Assembly: GCA_005883115.1 (NCBI GenBank)
Contig: VAZQ01000025.1
Coordinates: 1 to 5,141 of the forward strand
Direction of reading: 5' to 3'
Source of the DNA: Alphaproteobacteria bacterium
Lineage (GTDB): Bacteria; Pseudomonadota; Alphaproteobacteria; Rhizobiales; Xanthobacteraceae
Length of the DNA: 5,141 nt
The translations under genes and the position numbers were made by a program. Numbering within the stretch: the stretch's first letter is position 1; every line of letters begins with the position of its first letter. This document shows, piece after piece, positions 1-5,127 of this stretch. The notes under the pieces were generated by a model. It did not search any database. It was given only the letters and a program-made list of their open reading frames with translations, and was not told the DNA's origin.

Positions 1-672
1 AGCGCGATCCTGCGCAAGGTGAATTACGATCCGCAATCGAGCTTCGAACCGATCTGTTATCTCGTGACGACGCCGCAGATCATCGCCGTCAACGGCGCCT
101 CGCCCTATCGCACGCTTGCCGAGCTCGTGGAGGCGGCGCGGAAGAAGCCGGGTGAGCTCTCGATCGCCAGCGTCGGCCCCAACACGACCCAGCACATCGG
201 GATCGAGCGTTTCAAGCGGCTTGCGCATGCCAACCTGACCTACATCCCCTATCCGGGCGGCGCGCCGACGGTCAGCGCGCTGCTCGGGGCGCACGTGGCC
301 TCCGCCGTGCTGAATTGGTCGGAAATCGGCGAGCAATTGATCGCGGGCAAGGCGCGCGCGCTCGCGACCATGGCGCTCAAGCGGATCGAGCCGCTGCCCG
401 ATCTGCCCACGGTTGCGGAATCCGGCTATCCCGATTTCGAAACCGACGTGTGGTTCGGCCTGGTGGCGCCCGCAAAGACGCCGAAAGAAACGATTGCGCA
501 ACTCATCGACTGGTTCAGCGCGGCGCTTCTTGCCCCGGAGGTCAAGTCGAAGCTCACCGCGCAGGCGCTATATCCCAACCCGAAATGCGGCGCCGAATTC
601 GAGGCCCATATTGCCCGGCAGTCCGATCTTTATACGCGACTGATCGGCGAGCTGAACATCAAGCCGGAATAA
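1..672 (+). CDS. Tripartite tricarboxylate transporter substrate-binding protein (Bug/TctC family), 5'-truncated by window edge
   Basis: The frame is open from base 1 (S-A-I-L-R-K-V-N-Y-D-P...) to TAA at 670-672, giving 223 visible residues. Bug proteins are usually about 320 residues, so roughly the first 100, including the signal peptide, lie upstream. The GTG at 19 is internal, because family-like sequence continues in frame before it. Family marks seen are an F-E-P-I-C-Y-L segment followed by a hydrophobic strand ending I-I-A-V-N, the Y-P-G-G-A-P-T-V-S-A-L-L-G block near the middle, R-A-L-A-T-M, and the strongly conserved P-D-L-P-T-V-A-E-S-G-Y-P-D-F-E followed by W-F-G-L-V-A-P-A-K-T-P. 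In this family the mature protein is periplasmic and binds small carboxylates or related compounds for a TctAB-type transporter, and many copies are orphans. No tctA or tctB is visible here, so the ligand cannot be named. The next gene is convergent. Confidence 0.93.
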   Translation, partial: SAILRKVNYDPQSSFEPICYLVTTPQIIAVNGASPYRTLAELVEAARKKPGELSIASVGPNTTQHIGIERFKRLAHANLTYIPYPGGAPTVSALLGAHVASAVLNWSEIGEQLIAGKARALATMALKRIEPLPDLPTVAESGYPDFETDVWFGLVAPAKTPKETIAQLIDWFSAALLAPEVKSKLTAQALYPNPKCGAEFEAHIARQSDLYTRLIGELNIKPE

Positions 673-731
673 CCTTGGCCTGAGCAAGCACAACCGGATT
701 GCCGATCTGTGGACGGCGCGCGCTTTGCGGG

Positions 732-1199
732 TCATTTCTCGCCGGCCGGGACGGTCCAGCGCATATACACCCGAGCGAATCCCTTTTCCACGACGCGATG
801 TGTTTCGATAAATTCCATGTGGGCGTACATCGACAAATTCTCGGTCATTGCCGCGTTGGTGTAGAGCCGGATCGCCGGCAAGTGGCGGCGCTTGGCCTCG
901 TCCGCGGCATGAGCCATGAGCTTGCAGCCCAGGCCTCTACCCTGCCGCGCCGGGTCAACCGCGATGTTGTCGACGAAGTAGGCGTCCGTTTCAGCCCAGG
1001 CGACCATATAGCCGTCGACCACTCCCGCCGTCTCCACCACCAGCACATGATCGGCAGCGATATGCCCGGCAAAGTCGGCCACCATCGGCGCCGGCTCGCG
1101 CCCCATGCGGGAGACGTATTTGGCGTAGGCGGCACGCGCGATTGCGCCGATGCGTGCGGCGTCATCTGCGGTAGCTCTGCGGATCAGTGTCGCCATCAT
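732..1199 (-). CDS. GNAT family N-acetyltransferase
   Basis: This 155-residue protein has the length of a single GNAT domain. The N-terminus (I-R-R-A-T-A-D-D-A-A-R-I) is the usual first strand and helix. Motif A spans about residues 77-105: V-D-N-I-A-V-D-P, then Q86-G-R-G89-L-G91, the Q-x-x-G-x-G acetyl-CoA pyrophosphate loop, then a basic helix. T-N-A-A-M-T-E-N-L-S-M-Y (114-125) is motif B-like. It is followed by E-F (129-130) where relatives usually have G-F or G-Y, and then I-E-T-H-R. The family transfers acetyl from acetyl-CoA to an amine (small molecule, protein or antibiotic); the substrate cannot be read from the sequence. Translation could begin at either of two adjacent ATGs (1199 or 1196), and neither has a clear Shine-Dalgarno. 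It lies between two transporter loci, convergent with the Bug gene and divergent from the ABC cassette, so it is probably a separate transcription unit. Confidence 0.9.
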   Translation of the reverse strand: MMATLIRRATADDAARIGAIARAAYAKYVSRMGREPAPMVADFAGHIAADHVLVVETAGVVDGYMVAWAETDAYFVDNIAVDPARQGRGLGCKLMAHAADEAKRRHLPAIRLYTNAAMTENLSMYAHMEFIETHRVVEKGFARVYMRWTVPAGEK

Positions 1200-1210
1200 G
1201 CTTGGTCAAT

Positions 1211-1247
1211 CGCCATGGCGCACAATAGTCAGACTGACCGCCCATGG
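1211..1247. promoter_or_regulatory. Cluster of short palindromes, candidate operator region
   Basis: Three self-complementary sites lie within 37 bases: CGCCATGGCG (1211-1220, perfect), GTCAGACTGAC (1228-1238, perfect around a central A) and CCATGG (1242-1247). They are 12 bases upstream of the GNAT start. The position suits an operator for the GNAT gene or for the divergent ABC cassette. No regulator gene is in the window, and CCATGG-type palindromes are not rare in GC-rich DNA, so this is only a candidate. Confidence 0.25.
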
Positions 1248-1304
1248 CACCGCGAAACCGGCGTTTGCAACCGCAGAACCGAGGAAAACCGCGACAAACG
1301 GGAA

Positions 1305-1333
1305 TTGAAATTGCGCCGATAATCCCGTCCAAT
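1305..1333 (+). promoter_or_regulatory. Weak sigma-70-like promoter candidate for the ABC cassette
   Basis: TTGAAA (1305-1310) matches the -35 consensus at five of six bases. After a 17-base spacer TCCAAT (1328-1333) matches the -10 at four of six. GATAAT at 1318-1323 is a better -10 by itself but has no -35 at the right distance. The position is plausible, and a transcript starting here would carry the 1338-1377 hairpin in its leader. The match is too weak to be sure. Confidence 0.25.
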
Positions 1334-1337
1334 TGCC

Positions 1338-1377
1338 GCCCCGGGGTTGGTGCCGCCGTGGCGGCGCCAGCTGGGGC
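1338..1377 (+). promoter_or_regulatory. Strong GC-rich hairpin in the presumed leader of the ABC cassette mRNA
   Basis: GCCCC (1338-1342) pairs with GGGGC (1373-1377). Inside it GGTTGGTGCCGC (1345-1356) pairs with GCGGCGCCAGCT (1361-1372), allowing G-U pairs, around a CGTG tetraloop, with a two-G bulge at 1343-1344. There is no U tract on either strand, so it is not a standard intrinsic terminator. It ends about 40 bases before the ATPase RBS and could affect leader stability or bind a protein. In GC-rich DNA some hairpins of this kind arise by chance. Confidence 0.4.
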
Positions 1378-1418
1378 AAAAGCAAGGAGCCGCGGCGCGG
1401 GTCTGCAAGCGGCCGAAC

Positions 1419-1425
1419 AGAGGAG
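1419..1425 (+). promoter_or_regulatory. Ribosome binding site that fixes the ATPase start
   Basis: AGAGGAG lies five bases before ATG 1431. It favours this start over the in-frame ATG at 1347, whose 28 extra residues (rich in R, Q and P) do not resemble a family N-terminus. Confidence 0.75.
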
Positions 1426-1430
1426 CGTCC

Positions 1431-2501
1431 ATGGCGTCGGTTGCGATCCGCGACGTCCGAAAGGCTTTTGGGGCGACCGAGGTCATCCACGGCGTCGACG
1501 TGAACATCGGCGACGGCGAATTCGTCGTGCTGGTGGGCCCCTCCGGCTGCGGCAAGTCGACACTGTTGCGCATGATCGCCGGGCTCGAGAACATCACGTC
1601 GGGCGAGATCCGCATCGGCGAGCGGGTGGTCAATCGCGTGCCGCCGAAAGCGCGCGACATCGCCATGGTGTTCCAGAACTACGCGCTCTATCCGCACATG
1701 ACGGTGGCCGCCAATATGGGCTTCTCGCTCATGCTGCGCGGCGCGCCGAAAAAGGAGATCGAGCAGCGCGTGAATGGGGCCGCCGATATTCTAGGCCTTC
1801 GTCCGCTGCTCGGCCGTTATCCGCGCCAGCTCTCCGGCGGCCAGCGCCAGCGCGTCGCCATGGGCCGCGCCATCGTGCGCGACCCGCAGGTGTTCTTGTT
1901 CGACGAGCCGTTGTCCAATCTCGACGCGAAGCTTCGGGTCGCCATGCGCACCGAGATCAAGGAATTGCATCAGCGCCTGAAGACCACGACGATCTACGTC
2001 ACCCACGACCAGATCGAGGCAATGACCCTTGCCGACCGGATCGTCGTCATGCATGACGGGCTGGTGGAGCAGATCGGCGCGCCGCTCGAGCTTTACGATC
2101 GTCCCCGCAACCTCTTCGTCGCCGGCTTCATCGGCTCGCCAGCGATGAATTTCCTCAAGGGAACGATCCGCAGGAATGGCGCCCTGCAATTCGAGGCCGC
2201 GAGCGGCGTTCGCTTACCTCTAGTGGCGGCGCCGACCGGCAGTGACGGACGCCCGGTGATCTATGGGATCAGGCCCGAGCATTTCGTCATCGCCGAGGAT
2301 GGCGGTGAAGCCGAGGTGCTGGTCGTCGAGCCGACCGGCTCCGAGCTGCAGGTCGTCGCCAAGATTGGCCACGAGGATATCATCGCGGTTTTCCGCGAAC
2401 GCCACGACTTCAAACCGGGCGATAAGATCCGGCTCAAACCCGATCCCCGATTGGCGCACCTGTTCGATGCGCCAACCGGGCAACGTCTCACCGCCTCATG
2501 A
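1431..2501 (+). CDS. ABC importer ATP-binding protein, MalK/UgpC type (CUT1 carbohydrate uptake family)
   Basis: This complete 356-residue protein has the usual length for MalK/UgpC/MsmK ATPases. Motifs in order are Walker A G-P-S-G-C-G-K-S-T (36-44), Q-loop Q82 in M-V-F-Q-N-Y-A-L-Y-P-H-M, signature L-S-G-G-Q (134-138), Walker B V-F-L-F-D-E (154-159), D-loop S-N-L-D (162-165) and switch His192 in Y-V-T-H-D-Q. After about residue 240 comes the TOBE/MOP-like regulatory domain, with Y-G-I-R-P-E-H-F (278-285) typical of this subfamily. All catalytic residues are present. In the family it dimerises on the cytoplasmic side and powers uptake of sugars, polyols or glycerol-3-phosphate, and one such ATPase can serve several importers. 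Automated pipelines often name it UgpC, but the substrate is not shown here. Its TGA overlaps an ATG (2498), and the binding-protein gene starts 14 bases after the stop, so the two are cotranscribed. Confidence 0.95.
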   Translation: MASVAIRDVRKAFGATEVIHGVDVNIGDGEFVVLVGPSGCGKSTLLRMIAGLENITSGEIRIGERVVNRVPPKARDIAMVFQNYALYPHMTVAANMGFSLMLRGAPKKEIEQRVNGAADILGLRPLLGRYPRQLSGGQRQRVAMGRAIVRDPQVFLFDEPLSNLDAKLRVAMRTEIKELHQRLKTTTIYVTHDQIEAMTLADRIVVMHDGLVEQIGAPLELYDRPRNLFVAGFIGSPAMNFLKGTIRRNGALQFEAASGVRLPLVAAPTGSDGRPVIYGIRPEHFVIAEDGGEAEVLVVEPTGSELQVVAKIGHEDIIAVFRERHDFKPGDKIRLKPDPRLAHLFDAPTGQRLTAS

Positions 2502-2510
2502 GGGAGGAAA
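2502..2510 (+). promoter_or_regulatory. Ribosome binding site that fixes the solute-binding protein start
   Basis: GGGAGGAAA lies five bases before ATG 2516. The in-frame ATG at 2498 overlaps the ATPase stop but has no good Shine-Dalgarno and would add M-R-E-E-S-I, with two acidic residues, in front of a Tat signal. ATG 2516 is therefore preferred. Confidence 0.75.
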
Positions 2511-2515
2511 GCATC

Positions 2516-3826
2516 ATGACCACATTCACTCGCCGCACCTTCGTGCAAAGCACGCTCGCAACCGGCGCGCTCGCCGGTTCGGGATTGCTTGAATGGGCGA
2601 AGGCCTGGGCGCAGGCCGCGCCATGGAAACCCGAAAAGGGCGCGCAACTCTCGTTGTTGCGCTGGAAGTATTTCGTGCAATCCGAGGACGACGCGTTCAT
2701 GGCGCTGCTCGACGCCTTCACCAAGGCGACCGGCGTGAAGGTCACGGTCACGCGCGAGTCCTTCGAGGACATACCGCCAAAGGCGTCAGTGGCAGCGAAC
2801 ACCAACGCCGGGCCGGATCTGTTCTGGGGTTTACAATCACTGCCGCATCTGTTTCCGCAGAAATGCGTCGACGTCACTGACGTGGCAGACTATCTCGGCA
2901 AAAAATACGGCGGCTGGGTGCCGAGCGCGGTGACCTACGGCAAGAGCGGCAGCAAATGGATCGACATCCCCGTCTGCGTCAGCGGCAACATGATGAACTA
3001 CCGCATCTCGGCGCTGAAGAAGGCAGGGCTTACCAAGTTTCCAGCTACGACGGATGAGTTCCTGGAATACGCCAAAGCGACCAAGCGCAACAACACGCCG
3101 GGCGGTATGGCGCTCGGTCACGCTACCGGCGACGCCAATTGCTGGGTGTACTGGTGCTTGTGGGCGCACGGCGGCAATCTCGTCGACAAGAACGATAAGG
3201 TGATCCTCAACTCGCCGGAGACCGTGAAGGCGCTCGAATACGCCAAGCAGCTCTACGACAATATGATCCCCGGCGTAGCCTCGTGGAACGATGCCTTCAA
3301 CAACAAGGCGTTCCTCGCCGGCGAGATTTCGTGGACCAACAACGGCATCTCGATCTATGCCGCGGCCAAGCGCGATCCCACCAAGAAGGATATCGCCGAG
3401 GACATGGACCACGCGCTATGGCCGGTCGGTCCGATCGGCAAGCCGACCGAGTTTCACGTCTGCTTCCCGATGCTGGCGATGACCTACACGAAATATCCGC
3501 AGGCCTCCAAGGCGCTGATGGCGTTCCTGCTCGAAGCGGACAACTACAACAAATGGCTGGAGGGCTCGGTCGGCTATCTTACCCACCCGCTCAACGCCTA
3601 CGACAACAACCCGGTGTGGACGTCCGATCCCAAGAACACGATTTTCCGCGAAGCGGCCAAGCGCACGTTGACCGTGGGCGGGCTCGGGTCGGTGGGCGAA
3701 AAGGCTGCCGCGGCGCTGGCCGATTTCATCGTGGTGGACATGTTCGCCAATGTCTGCACCGGGCGTGAGGATCCTAAGGCCGCGATCAAAATCGCCGAGC
3801 GCCAGGCGACGCGGCTCTACCGGTGA
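2516..3826 (+). CDS. Extracellular solute-binding protein, family 1 (SBP_bac_1), of an ABC carbohydrate-type importer, Tat signal
   Basis: The protein has 436 residues from ATG 2516, a normal length for family-1 binding proteins. The N-terminus carries a twin-arginine motif, T-R-R-T-F-V-Q (5-11), then an Ala/Gly/Leu stretch and a likely signal-peptidase site A-Q-A|A-P-W after residue 34. There is no lipobox cysteine, so it should be a soluble periplasmic protein. Family marks are A-F-T-K-A-T-G-V-K-V-T-V near the mature N-terminus, A-N-T-N-A-G-P-D-L-F-W-G, W-A-H-G-G-N-L-V-D in the middle, and F-L-A-G-E-I-S-W-T-N-N-G before the final lobe. It delivers solute to the membrane permeases. Its position after a MalK/UgpC-type ATPase and before a MalF/UgpA-type permease supports a sugar, polyol or similar ligand, but the ligand is not identifiable. 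Six cysteines are present in the mature region, including a C-x4-C pair (C-W-V-Y-W-C). Confidence 0.93.
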   Translation: MTTFTRRTFVQSTLATGALAGSGLLEWAKAWAQAAPWKPEKGAQLSLLRWKYFVQSEDDAFMALLDAFTKATGVKVTVTRESFEDIPPKASVAANTNAGPDLFWGLQSLPHLFPQKCVDVTDVADYLGKKYGGWVPSAVTYGKSGSKWIDIPVCVSGNMMNYRISALKKAGLTKFPATTDEFLEYAKATKRNNTPGGMALGHATGDANCWVYWCLWAHGGNLVDKNDKVILNSPETVKALEYAKQLYDNMIPGVASWNDAFNNKAFLAGEISWTNNGISIYAAAKRDPTKKDIAEDMDHALWPVGPIGKPTEFHVCFPMLAMTYTKYPQASKALMAFLLEADNYNKWLEGSVGYLTHPLNAYDNNPVWTSDPKNTIFREAAKRTLTVGGLGSVGEKAAAALADFIVVDMFANVCTGREDPKAAIKIAERQATRLYR

Positions 3827-3871
3827 GGTTTGAAGGAAAGGCATCAGGATCGGCGGTCAAGCAGCTAACGT

Positions 3872-3906
3872 TCGGTAGTGTCTCCGTTTGAGTGGAACAC
3901 TACCGA
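3872..3906. repeat. Palindromic element, 10-bp stem hairpin
   Basis: TCGGTAGTGT (3872-3881) is the exact reverse complement of ACACTACCGA (3897-3906). The 15-base interior can extend the stem by TCCG/TGGA (3883-3886 with 3893-3896) past a one-base bulge at C3882. No T run follows on either side, so a classical terminator is unlikely. It could be a short dispersed repeat or an mRNA-stabilising stem-loop protecting the 3' end of the binding-protein message. A single copy in the window does not prove dispersal. Confidence 0.5.
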
Positions 3907-3924
3907 CGGCCGCAAACTCCGTTC

Positions 3925-3982
3925 ATTCCCGCGAAAAGCGGGAATCCAGGAGCGAAAAACTGGGTCCTGCTTTTCGCGCGGA
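3925..3982. repeat. Compound palindromic repeat with ATTCCCGC...GCGGGAAT core
   Basis: ATTCCCGC (3925-3932) and GCGGGAAT (3938-3945) form an 8-bp stem with a five-base loop. The same left arm can instead join a longer hairpin: CGCGAAAAGC (3930-3939) pairs exactly with GCTTTTCGCG (3969-3978), TCC (3927-3929) with GGA (3980-3982) past a bulge at C3979, and inside, ATCCAG (3944-3949) with CTGGGT (3960-3965). Two competing folds from one element resemble known dispersed repeats. The ATTCCC...GGGAAT core recalls the dRS3-type repeats of Neisseria, and similar CGGGAATCCAG sequences are common between proteobacterial genes. That link is from memory. No transposase is present, so it would be a non-autonomous element. 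Confidence 0.65.
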
Positions 3983-4028
3983 CGAGCGGGAGAAAGAGTC
4001 TGCGCCGCCGAAGCCTGACCCGTGATGC

Positions 4029-4034
4029 AGGTGA
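4029..4034 (+). promoter_or_regulatory. Ribosome binding site of the permease gene
   Basis: AGGTGA lies three bases before ATG 4038, a short spacing. A TGA at 4032-4034 is in frame with the permease immediately upstream, so the gene cannot begin earlier in this frame, and the next Met is residue 36, inside the first membrane segment. Confidence 0.55.
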
Positions 4035-4037
4035 CCG

Positions 4038-4997
4038 ATGGCCGATCTTGCTCTCAAACACCCGATCGCGGCGCGGCCGATCCACGACGTGAGCGCGTGG
4101 GATCGGCTCAAGGTGAACCGCAACTGGATCGCCCTGTGGTTCATGCTGCCGGCGGCGGCGTTTTTGCTGCTGTTTCTCGCCTATCCGCTGGGACTGGGCG
4201 TGTGGCTCTCGTTCACCGATGCGCGGATTGGCCGGCTCGGAGAATTCATAGGGCTCGAGAACTACGAGTGGCTGTGGGACGATTCGGTGTTCTGGCTCTC
4301 GGTCTTCAACACGTTGCTCTATACCGGCGTCGCCAGCGTGTTCAAATTCGCGATCGGCCTCTATCTCGCGCTCCTGCTCAACAACAACATGCCGTTCAAG
4401 GCGATGATCCGCGCGCTCGTGCTCATTCCATTCATCGTGCCGACCGTGCTCTCGGCGATCGCCTTCTGGTGGATCTTCGACAGTCAGTTCTCGATCGTGT
4501 CCTGGTCGCTGCGCAAGATCGGGCTGATCGCGAGCAATATCGATTTCCTCGGAGATACCTGGAACGCGCGCTGGTCGGTGATTTTCGCCAATATCTGGCG
4601 CGGGGTGCCATTCATCGCCATCACGCTGCTCGCGGGCTTGCAGACCGTGTCGCCTTCGCTCTATGAGGCCGCAACCATCGACGGCGCAACGCCGTGGCAA
4701 AGGTTTCGCTACGTCACCTACCCGTTGCTCACGCCCATCATCGCGGTGGTGATGACGTTTTCGGTGCTGTTCACCTTCACCGATTTCCAGCTCATCTGGG
4801 TGCTCACGCGCGGCGGCCCCGCGAACGCCACGCATCTGATGGCGACGCTCGGGTACCAGCGCGCCATCGGCGGCGGCTATCTCGGCGAGGGGGCAGCCAT
4901 CGCCACCGCCATGATCCCGTTCCTGCTCGCCGCCATCCTGATCTCGTGGTTCGGGCTGCAGCGCCGCAAATGGCAGCACGGAGAGAGTAATGACTGA
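4038..4997 (+). CDS. ABC importer inner-membrane permease, MalF/UgpA type (carbohydrate ABC transporter permease)
   Basis: This complete 319-residue protein has six likely membrane segments at about residues 31-57, 86-114, 124-147, 179-201, 229-251 and 285-306. The EAA loop that docks the ATPase is seen as E-A-A-T-I-D-G-A-T-P-W (210-220) followed by Y-V-T-Y-P-L-L, close to the family consensus EAA-x3-G-x9-I-x-LP. Also typical are N-T-L-L-Y-T (91-96), F-K-A-M-I-R-A near residue 120, and L-T-R-G-G-P-A-N-A-T before the last segment. The short first cytoplasmic stretch fits UgpA-like members, not the longer enteric MalF. It should pair with a second (MalG/UgpE-type) permease and the ATPase at 1431-2501. 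That partner is not in the window. The gene's last bases carry an RBS and ATG (4990) for a following frame, suggesting translational coupling. It is separated from the binding protein by hairpin repeats. Confidence 0.95.
   Translation: MADLALKHPIAARPIHDVSAWDRLKVNRNWIALWFMLPAAAFLLLFLAYPLGLGVWLSFTDARIGRLGEFIGLENYEWLWDDSVFWLSVFNTLLYTGVASVFKFAIGLYLALLLNNNMPFKAMIRALVLIPFIVPTVLSAIAFWWIFDSQFSIVSWSLRKIGLIASNIDFLGDTWNARWSVIFANIWRGVPFIAITLLAGLQTVSPSLYEAATIDGATPWQRFRYVTYPLLTPIIAVVMTFSVLFTFTDFQLIWVLTRGGPANATHLMATLGYQRAIGGGYLGEGAAIATAMIPFLLAAILISWFGLQRRKWQHGESND
4980..4985 (+). promoter_or_regulatory. Ribosome binding site inside the permease 3' end, for ATG 4990
   Basis: GGAGAG lies four bases before ATG 4990, which overlaps the permease stop in ATGACTGA (4990-4997). 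This arrangement is typical of translationally coupled operon genes and implies that a gene is, or was, read from here. Confidence 0.5.
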
Positions 4998-5127
4998 GAG
5001 CGCCCATCATGAGGCTACGCTTGTCGTGATTGGTCCACCGCGCGCGCGACGATCTCGGCGCGCACCCTCTCCCCATTGGGGAGAGGGCTGGGGTGAGGGG
5101 GGTTCGAAATCTATCGATAGACCTTAA
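4990..5127 (+). pseudogene. 45-codon reading frame overlapping the permease stop; possible broken start of the next operon gene
   Basis: The frame starts M-T-E-S-A-H-H-E-A-T-L-V-V-I-G, which could be the N-terminus of a second permease. It then runs into Pro/Arg/Gly-rich residues encoded by the palindromic repeats and stops at TAA 5125-5127. The operon lacks its second permease, and this is where that gene would be expected to start, with a good RBS and stop/start overlap. Three explanations fit: the repeat interrupted the gene, the real start lies beyond 5141 and this frame is an accident, or it is a short leader peptide. I recognise no family in the 45 residues, and the first reading is an inference. 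Confidence 0.3.
5065..5087. repeat. Palindromic repeat, 10-bp perfect stem with 3-base loop
   Basis: CCCTCTCCCC (5065-5074) and GGGGAGAGGG (5078-5087) are exact reverse complements around ATT. This CCCTCTCCCC/GGGGAGAGGG motif, followed by a GGGGTGAGGGG arm, is one I recall as a frequent intergenic repeat in alphaproteobacterial and other GC-rich genomes. It forms the left unit of the larger inverted pair at 5089-5139. Confidence 0.65.

Larger units (their letters stand above)
1200..1430. other. Divergent intergenic region between the GNAT gene and the ABC importer cassette
   Basis: These 231 bases separate two genes that point away from each other, so promoters for both should lie here. No coding frame in it resembles a protein family. 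It holds a cluster of short palindromes near the GNAT start (1211-1247), a weak sigma-70-like promoter candidate (1305-1333), a strong GC hairpin (1338-1377) and the RBS of the ATPase gene (1419-1425). Confidence 0.75.
3827..4037. other. Non-coding gap inside the ABC operon, filled by hairpin repeats
   Basis: These 211 bases lie between the binding-protein stop and the permease start, far longer than the 14 bases between the two preceding genes. Directly after the stop is AAGGAAAGG (3833-3841), a Shine-Dalgarno-like sequence with no start codon at a suitable distance. Two hairpin elements follow (3872-3906 and 3925-3982), then about 45 bases of unremarkable sequence and the permease RBS. No convincing gene is present. 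Confidence 0.8.

Noticed and set aside
19..21. GTG at 19 as the start of the Bug/TctC gene
   Set aside because: Family-like coding sequence continues in frame to base 1, and a start at 19 would leave a protein without a signal peptide and about 100 residues short.
673..731. Bidirectional terminator between the convergent Bug and GNAT genes
   Set aside because: I looked for a stem followed by a T run on either strand and found none convincing in these 59 bases.
699..1322. Plus-strand open frame of 207 codons across the GNAT gene
   Set aside because: It is antisense to a recognisable GNAT domain with intact motifs, and its own translation resembles no family.
1347..1430. Upstream in-frame ATG giving a 28-residue longer ATPase
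   Set aside because: The extension lies partly within the 1338-1377 hairpin, lacks an RBS and does not resemble the family. ATG 1431 has AGAGGAG at good spacing.
1206..1697. Minus-strand open frame over the divergent region and ATPase start
   Set aside because: It overlaps the Walker A region of the ATPase on the opposite strand, and its His/Arg/Asp-rich translation has no family features.
1244..2056. Plus-strand 270-codon frame overlapping the ATPase gene
   Set aside because: It is an out-of-frame reading of the ATPase, rich in Arg, Ala and Gly, with no recognisable motif.
2498..2515. Earlier ATG for the binding protein overlapping the ATPase stop (ATGA)
   Set aside because: The overlap is attractive for coupling, but the strong GGGAGGAAA lies after it and fits ATG 2516, and the extra residues would put acids before the Tat signal.
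3872..3906. Intrinsic terminator after the binding-protein gene
   Set aside because: The stem is good but no T run follows on either strand, and the permease of the same importer lies downstream.
3925..3982. CRISPR repeat or array
   Set aside because: There is a single palindromic unit with no regularly spaced direct repeats and no cas gene.
3900..4979. Long minus-strand open frame of 359 codons opposite the permease
   Set aside because: It lies antisense to a clear permease gene, starts without an RBS context and encodes a low-complexity mix of His, Arg, Glu and Asp. This is the usual by-product of third-position G/C bias.
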